Of a DNA stretch of 37,944 bases, positions 33,499-37,944 are shown in pieces. The notes beneath the pieces were generated by a model. It was not told the origin of the DNA, made no database searches, and worked only from the letters and a program-made list of their open reading frames with translations. How positions within the stretch are numbered: position 1 is the first letter of the stretch; every line of letters starts with the position of its first letter. This stretch comes from Candidatus Solibacter usitatus. Lineage in GTDB: Bacteria; Acidobacteriota; Terriglobia; Bryobacterales; Bryobacteraceae. The stretch covers positions 1 to 37,944 of the forward strand of contig JACPVQ010000170.1 in NCBI GenBank assembly GCA_016191645.1. The letters run 5' to 3'. The translations under genes and the position numbers were made by a program.

Positions 33499-35064
33499 AT
33501 GAAGATCGGTCCCATCGATTTGGAACTGTTCCGGCATCAACTGGTTTCCATCGCCGAAGAAATGGGAACGGTTCTGCGCAAGACATCGTATTCGGCCAAC
33601 ATCAAAGAGCGGCGCGATTATTCGTGCGCGGTCTACACGGCGGATGGCGATACGGTCGCGATGGGCGACCACATGCCGGTTCATCTTGGGGCGATGCCGC
33701 TTTCCGTGCGGCACGTCATGAAGGCGTTCCAACTGCGGCGCGGTGAAGTGGCCATCGTCAACGATCCGTTTCGCGGCGGTACGCATTTGCCCGATATCAC
33801 CGCGGTGATGCCCGTCTACTTTGGCAAGGAGAAAGCTCCGCGATTCTATCTCGCCAACCGCGCACACCACGCCGATGTCGGCGGCATGAGCCCCGGTTCC
33901 ATGCCGATGGCTCGCGAAATCTATCAGGAAGGAATTCGAATTCCGCCCACCATTCTGGTGAAAGGCGGTCACATGGATCGCCAAATTCTGGACCTGATTC
34001 TGGCTAATGTTCGTACGCCCGAGGAACGCGAAGGCGATCTGCTCGCGCAATACATGTCTCTGCTGCGCGGTCAGGCTCGTTTGCGCGCCTTGGAGAAAAG
34101 GCACGGATCGAAGCGGCTGCAGAGTTTGATGACGGCGTTGCTCGACTACAGCGAGCGCATGATGCGCGCGGCGATCCAACGTTTGCCGCAAGGACGCTAC
34201 ACGTTCGAAGATTGTCTGGATTCCGACGGCATCACGCCTGAACCGGTGCGCATTCGCGTCGCCATCAGCATTGCCGGAAGTGAAGCCACTGTCGATTTCA
34301 CTGGCAGCGATCCGCAGGCAGCGGGTCCTGTCAACGCCAACTACGCCATCGCCATGGCCGCGGCGATGTATGTGTTCCGCTGTCTCATTCGCGAAGACGT
34401 TCCATTCACCCAAGGCCTGATGCGGCCCATTCATCTGATCGCACCCGAAGGCAGCGTCGTCAACGCGCGCGAGCCTGCCGCCATGGCCGCCGGCAATGTC
34501 GAAGCTTCGCAGCGAATCACAGACGTTCTGCTGGGTGCGTTGTCAAAAGCCGCACCCGATCTGATTCCCGCCGCCAGCTCCGGCACTATGAACAACCTCA
34601 GCTTCGGCGGATGGGATTCCATTCACGGACGCGCCTTTGCCTATTACGAAACCATCGCCGGCGGCATGGGCGCGAACAGCCGTAATGACGGCCTCAGCGC
34701 AACCCACACGCACATGACGAACAGTTGGAACACGCCGATCGAAGCGTTCGAGCATCTCTATCCGCTGCGCATCCGCGCCTATCGCATTCGCAAAGGGTCG
34801 GGCGGCGTGGGTAAGAACAGGGGAGGAGAAGGTGTCGAACGGCAGTACGAATTCCTTGTGCCCGCCGACGTCACCATTCTTTCCGACCGCCGTGCGCAAG
34901 GGCCATACGGATTGCATGGCGGCGAGCGCGGCGGCCCGGGACGGAATGCGCTTCTGCGCGGAGGGAAGTTTTCGCCGCTCGCGGCAAAAGTCAACTTCCA
35001 GGTGAATTCGGGCGATTTGCTGCGCATCGAATCGCCTGGCGGCGGCGGATGGGGTCCGCGCTAA
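33499..35064 (+). CDS. Hydantoinase B / oxoprolinase family protein
   Basis: A 521-residue HyuB-type protein. Recognisable parts are LRKTSYSANIKERRDYSCAV, MPVHLGAMPLSVRH, IVNDPFRGGTHLPDIT, LANRAHHADVGGMSPGSMP, VDFTGSDPQAAGPVNANYA, NVEASQRITDVLLGAL and LRIESPGGGGWG at the C-terminus. With HyuA it forms ATP-dependent N-methylhydantoinase, 5-oxoprolinase or acetone/acetophenone carboxylase-type enzymes. No hyuA is adjacent: the gene before it is an exported propeller and the gene after it is DUF1844. It starts at ATG 33499, 6 bases after the preceding stop. Confidence 0.93.
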   Translation: MKIGPIDLELFRHQLVSIAEEMGTVLRKTSYSANIKERRDYSCAVYTADGDTVAMGDHMPVHLGAMPLSVRHVMKAFQLRRGEVAIVNDPFRGGTHLPDITAVMPVYFGKEKAPRFYLANRAHHADVGGMSPGSMPMAREIYQEGIRIPPTILVKGGHMDRQILDLILANVRTPEEREGDLLAQYMSLLRGQARLRALEKRHGSKRLQSLMTALLDYSERMMRAAIQRLPQGRYTFEDCLDSDGITPEPVRIRVAISIAGSEATVDFTGSDPQAAGPVNANYAIAMAAAMYVFRCLIREDVPFTQGLMRPIHLIAPEGSVVNAREPAAMAAGNVEASQRITDVLLGALSKAAPDLIPAASSGTMNNLSFGGWDSIHGRAFAYYETIAGGMGANSRNDGLSATHTHMTNSWNTPIEAFEHLYPLRIRAYRIRKGSGGVGKNRGGEGVERQYEFLVPADVTILSDRRAQGPYGLHGGERGGPGRNALLRGGKFSPLAAKVNFQVNSGDLLRIESPGGGGWGPR

Positions 35065-35078
35065 AATAGAAGTTCATT

Positions 35079-35387
35079 ATGAATGAGGAAGTAGATCAAT
35101 ACACGCCACCCGATCCGCTGGAGATGCCGCTACCGCCGCCTTCCTTTGAATTTCTCGTGTTGTCCCTTCGCGCGCAAGCGGAGATTCATATGGGACTGGT
35201 GCAAATGAGCGAAGAAGATAAGCCGGAGCCGAATCCGCGCCTTGCCAGACACGCCATCGACATGCTCGCCATGGTGCACGAAAAAACAAAGGGCAACCTA
35301 TCCATGGAAGAACACCGTCTGCTGGAAAATTCTCTGACCGAGTTGCGGTTCCGGTTCGTGCAGCAGTTTCCGCCCAAGAGCGCCTGA
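35079..35387 (+). CDS. DUF1844 family protein
   Basis: A small 102-residue cytosolic protein. It matches the DUF1844 pattern: FEFLVLSLRAQAEIHMGL, ARHAIDMLAMVHEKTKGNLS and HRLLENSLTELRFRFVQQ, predicted all-helical. The function is unknown. It starts 14 bases after hydantoinase B, and its stop shares one base with the next start (TGATG), so it is coupled to the PhnP-like gene. Confidence 0.88.
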   Translation: MNEEVDQYTPPDPLEMPLPPPSFEFLVLSLRAQAEIHMGLVQMSEEDKPEPNPRLARHAIDMLAMVHEKTKGNLSMEEHRLLENSLTELRFRFVQQFPPKSA

Positions 35388-36184
35388 TGGAAGTTCCCGG
35401 CGGCGCGGTCCGCGTGACGGTCCTCGGCTCGGGCACCAGCGCCGGCGTGCCCACCATCGGCTGCGAATGTAAAGTGTGCCGTTCGGAAGATCCGCGCGAT
35501 AAGCGGCTGCGGCCGTCGATCCAACTTCGTTTCGGCGGCAAGTCCGTTGTTATCGACACTTCGCCCGATTTCCGGCAGCAGGTTCTACGCTTCGGCGTGA
35601 GCCGATTGGACGCGGTTCTTTTCACGCACTCGCACGCGGATCACATTCTCGGTCTGGATGACACGCGCCCTTTCAATTTCCGCCAGGGCGGAGTCATTCC
35701 CATCTATGGATCGGAAGAGACTATCGCCGTGATCCAGCGAACGTTCTCTTATATTTTTTCCGAGGAAGAATCGGAGAGCTGGATACCAAAAATCCGCGCG
35801 CATGTGTTCGATCCCGATGAAGCGCTCAATCTATTTGGCATGCCAGTGTGGCCTATCCGGCTGAAGCACGGCAAAGGCACGGTGCATGGCTTTCGCGCCG
35901 GCTCCGTCGCCTATCTCACCGACCATAGCGAGATTCCCGAAGAGTCGGCGGAGAAACTGCAGGGGCTGGACATTCTCTTTCTCGACGCGCTGCGGCACAA
36001 ACCGCATCCAACGCATTCCACCGTGCAGCAGGCGTTGCGGCATGTCGAGCAGTTGCGGCCGAAGCGAGCGTTTCTTACGCACATCTCGCACGACCTTGGC
36101 CACGCGCGTACGGAAGAGTTGTTGCCGCCGCATGTGCGTCTTTCCTACGACGGCATGGAAGTGACAGCGGAGGCGGCCATATGA
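35387..36184 (+). CDS. MBL-fold metallohydrolase, PhnP-like phosphodiesterase
   Basis: A 265-residue metallo-beta-lactamase-fold enzyme. THSHADH at 80-86 (H81, H83, D85, H86) is the metal motif. TSAGVPTIGCECKVC holds three cysteines (C26, C28, C31), as in PhnP, where they bind a structural zinc. Later ligands are in YLTDHSEIP and LTHISHDLGHA. PhnP hydrolyses cyclic phosphoribosyl phosphate in phosphonate use, but no phn genes are nearby and relatives act on other cyclic phosphates. It is coupled to ribF by a 4-base ATGA overlap. Confidence 0.9.
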   Translation: MEVPGGAVRVTVLGSGTSAGVPTIGCECKVCRSEDPRDKRLRPSIQLRFGGKSVVIDTSPDFRQQVLRFGVSRLDAVLFTHSHADHILGLDDTRPFNFRQGGVIPIYGSEETIAVIQRTFSYIFSEEESESWIPKIRAHVFDPDEALNLFGMPVWPIRLKHGKGTVHGFRAGSVAYLTDHSEIPEESAEKLQGLDILFLDALRHKPHPTHSTVQQALRHVEQLRPKRAFLTHISHDLGHARTEELLPPHVRLSYDGMEVTAEAAI

Positions 36185-37158
36185 CGCGCGTGTTCCGGTC
36201 GCTGGAGGAAGCGCGCGGCCGCTTCGGCCCCTGCGTGTTGAGCATTGGCAATTTCGACGGCGTGCATTTGGGACACCAACGATTGCTCCGTGAGGTCAGC
36301 GCGACGGCATCGGCATTCGGCCTGCCCGCCGCGGTTCTTACCTTTCATCCGCATCCGGCACAAATAATCGCGCCGGAACGCGCGCCCCGGTTGCTTACCA
36401 CCGCGGAGGAACGATGCCGGAAGATGGCGGAGTACGGAATTGAGCAGGTGTTGATTCTACCCTTCACACGCGAGCTCTCGTTGTTCGAACCGGCGCAGTT
36501 CACCGAGCAAGTGCTGGTTGAGGCATTGCAGGCAAGGCACGTGCTGGTGGGCGGCAACTTCCGGTTTGGCCGCGGCCAGCAGGGCTCGACGGAGACGCTG
36601 CGCGAACTCGGCTTGCATTACGGATTTGGAATGAACACCGTCGCGGCGGAGAGTCTTCGCGGAACGGTGATCTCCAGCAGCGCCATTCGCCGCCACATTC
36701 TGGAGGGACGCGTGGCGCGCGCGGCGCGGATGCTGGGCCGCTTTTATGCCGTCGAAGGCGCTATTCTAAAAGGAAAGGGAATTGGAAGCACTCGCACCGT
36801 GCCGACCCTCAACGTCGAGGCGTCGCAGGAAGTGGTTCCCGCTACCGGCGTATATGTGAGCCGGACGCAGGTGACCGGCGAGAATCGTTCCTGGCCTTCC
36901 ATCACCAACATCGGCTACCGCCCAACGTTTGGAGATGGAGCGGAGGGGCGAACCATCGAAACCCATTTGCTGGAGCCCTTGGAAGGCGCGACTCCGGCGC
37001 GCATTCGTGTGGAGTTTACGCATCGCGTGAGGGACGAGCGGCGTTTTGAAAGCGTCGAATTATTGAAGGAGCAGATCCTCCGCGACGCCGCGCGCGCGAA
37101 GGCGTGGCATGCTCACTGGCAGTCGTGGCGCGGATCGCGCCTGGAAAACGTAGTCTAA
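36181..37158 (+). CDS. ribF: Bifunctional riboflavin kinase / FAD synthetase
   Basis: RibF phosphorylates riboflavin to FMN and adenylates it to FAD in the cytoplasm. The N-terminal nucleotidyltransferase half begins LSIGNFDGVHLGHQRLL, with LTFHPHPAQII and GNFRFGRGQQG following and ISSSAIRRHILEG closing it. The C-terminal kinase half shows GKGIGSTRTVPTLN, where PTLN replaces the usual PTAN, then GVYVSRTQV and SITNIGYRPTF. At 325 residues it is of normal length. It may supply FAD for the ApbE-like enzyme elsewhere in the window, but that is only inference. Confidence 0.96.
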   Translation: MTRVFRSLEEARGRFGPCVLSIGNFDGVHLGHQRLLREVSATASAFGLPAAVLTFHPHPAQIIAPERAPRLLTTAEERCRKMAEYGIEQVLILPFTRELSLFEPAQFTEQVLVEALQARHVLVGGNFRFGRGQQGSTETLRELGLHYGFGMNTVAAESLRGTVISSSAIRRHILEGRVARAARMLGRFYAVEGAILKGKGIGSTRTVPTLNVEASQEVVPATGVYVSRTQVTGENRSWPSITNIGYRPTFGDGAEGRTIETHLLEPLEGATPARIRVEFTHRVRDERRFESVELLKEQILRDAARAKAWHAHWQSWRGSRLENVV

Positions 37159-37182
37159 CTGGAATCATTTCAAAGGAGTCTC

Positions 37183-37944
37183 ATGAGTTTGTCAGAAGGA
37201 AAGTTGAAACACATGCACGCGCTGGCGGACAGCCGCGGGATCATTGCGGCCGCGGCCATGGATCAGCGCGGAAGCCTGCAGAAGTCGATCGCCGCCGCGA
37301 AGGGCGTGGCCCAAAGCGCGGTCAGCGACGAGATGATGTCGGAGTTCAAGGTCGCGGTGTCGAAGGTACTCACGCCGCATGCCAGCGCAATTCTGCTCGA
37401 CACGGAATACGGCATCCCCGCTACGAAGGCGCGTTCGAAAAACGCCGGTCTGCTGCTGGCCTATGAAAAATCGGGGTATGACAACACGCAGGCTGGACGC
37501 CTTCCCGATCTGCTGCCCAACGTTTCGGCGAAGCGCATCAAGGATCTGGGCGGCGACGCGGTGAAGATTCTCATTTACTACATGCCGGGTGACGACCCGA
37601 ATGTCAACGACATCAAGCATGCGTTCGTGGAGCGCATCGGCGCGGAGTGCGAACACGTGCAGATTCCTTTCTTCCTGGAGTTCATCGCCTACGACCCAAA
37701 TGGTGGCGACGAGAAGGGTCCCGAGTTCGCGAAGATCAAGCCCGAAGCCGTGCGCAAGAGCATGGAGGAGTTCTCCAAGCCGCACTATCATGTCGATGTG
37801 CTCAAAGTGGAAGTTCCCATCAACGCCAATTACGTGGAAGGCAGCAGCGTGTTCAACGGCACGAAAGTGTATTCCATGTCTGAGGCGCTCGATCATTTCC
37901 GCAAGTGCGCCGAGGTTGCGGGGAAGCCGTTTATTTACCTCAGC
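37183..37944 (+). CDS. lacD: Tagatose 1,6-bisphosphate aldolase, LacD-like (partial, runs off window)
   Basis: 254 codons are open to the end of the window with no stop; the family is about 325 residues. Seen are AAAMDQRGSLQKSI at the N-terminus, AILLDTEYGIPA, DAVKILIYYMPG, VQIPFFLEFIAY and VDVLKVEVPINA, whose lysine fits the Schiff-base position of class I LacD aldolases. It would cleave tagatose or fructose 1,6-bisphosphate into triose phosphates. AAAGGAG lies just before ATG 37183. It follows ribF by 24 bases and could fit with catabolism of galactose-type sugars, though no lacC is seen. Confidence 0.9.
   Translation, partial: MSLSEGKLKHMHALADSRGIIAAAAMDQRGSLQKSIAAAKGVAQSAVSDEMMSEFKVAVSKVLTPHASAILLDTEYGIPATKARSKNAGLLLAYEKSGYDNTQAGRLPDLLPNVSAKRIKDLGGDAVKILIYYMPGDDPNVNDIKHAFVERIGAECEHVQIPFFLEFIAYDPNGGDEKGPEFAKIKPEAVRKSMEEFSKPHYHVDVLKVEVPINANYVEGSSVFNGTKVYSMSEALDHFRKCAEVAGKPFIYLS

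Noticed and set aside
1-37944. Search for CRISPR arrays, tRNA genes, insertion sequences or prophage genes
   Set aside because: No regularly spaced repeats, transposase, integrase or tRNA-like cloverleaf were recognised by eye.

Overview
This window looks like a chromosomal stretch of an acidobacterium, probably of the Bryobacter/Solibacter group. That placement is an inference from gene content, not from a marker gene. The signs are an Oar-like outer-membrane barrel protein, many Tat-exported or signal-peptide proteins (sulfatases, PQQ-like propeller, ThuA-like, DUF3500), a YVTN-propeller/phosphoesterase fusion, a ceramidase with an N-terminal extension, GC-rich DNA, frequent TTG starts, and dispersed palindromic repeats built on GGTCTCCAGACC. 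About 33 genes fill the window. I saw no tRNA, rRNA, CRISPR array, prophage or insertion sequence, and no gene-free stretch longer than about 175 bases.

Layout. 1-211 (-) is an open frame whose first 32 residues are ribosomal protein S15 and whose remainder is RecG helicase, a chimera at the window edge. 339-4307 holds an exported RidA-like protein (+), an ApbE flavin transferase (-) and a YVTN/phosphoesterase protein (+). 4234-6744 (-) is a membrane HD-GYP/GAF/GGDEF c-di-GMP protein. 6855-12430 (+) is a tight operon of three sulfatases and glucuronate isomerase (uxaC), a catabolic island for sulfated, uronic-acid-containing glycans. 12605-21275 (-) is a long co-directional run, in transcription order: yggS, glycosyltransferase, small-molecule kinase, conserved hypothetical, quinone oxidoreductase, M24 peptidase, accB, accC, ceramidase-like hydrolase. 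21302-26290 (+) carries a PD-(D/E)XK-like unknown, an LpxL-type acyltransferase, a DUF3500 protein, a GT2 glycosyltransferase and a gluconate-dehydrogenase subunit-3-like protein. 26284-30879 (-) is an Oar-like barrel protein, a PQQ-like propeller and a ThuA-like protein. 30903-37944 (+) is a sugar-acid dehydratase, a BNR/YCF48-like exported protein, hydantoinase B, a DUF1844 protein, a PhnP-like hydrolase, ribF, and the start of a LacD-type aldolase that runs off the window.

How it fits together. Exported sulfatases, uxaC, the aldonate-type dehydratase, the LacD aldolase and the Oar-like receptor suggest growth on sulfated or uronic-acid plant or microbial polysaccharides. The minus-strand run mixes fatty-acid initiation (accBC) with housekeeping genes. 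The most unusual signals are the S15::RecG chimera and a family of palindromic elements. Two copies are intergenic and align over 55 bases with a covarying stem pair. A third, shorter copy appears to sit in frame inside the Oar-like gene and adds about a dozen residues to the protein.
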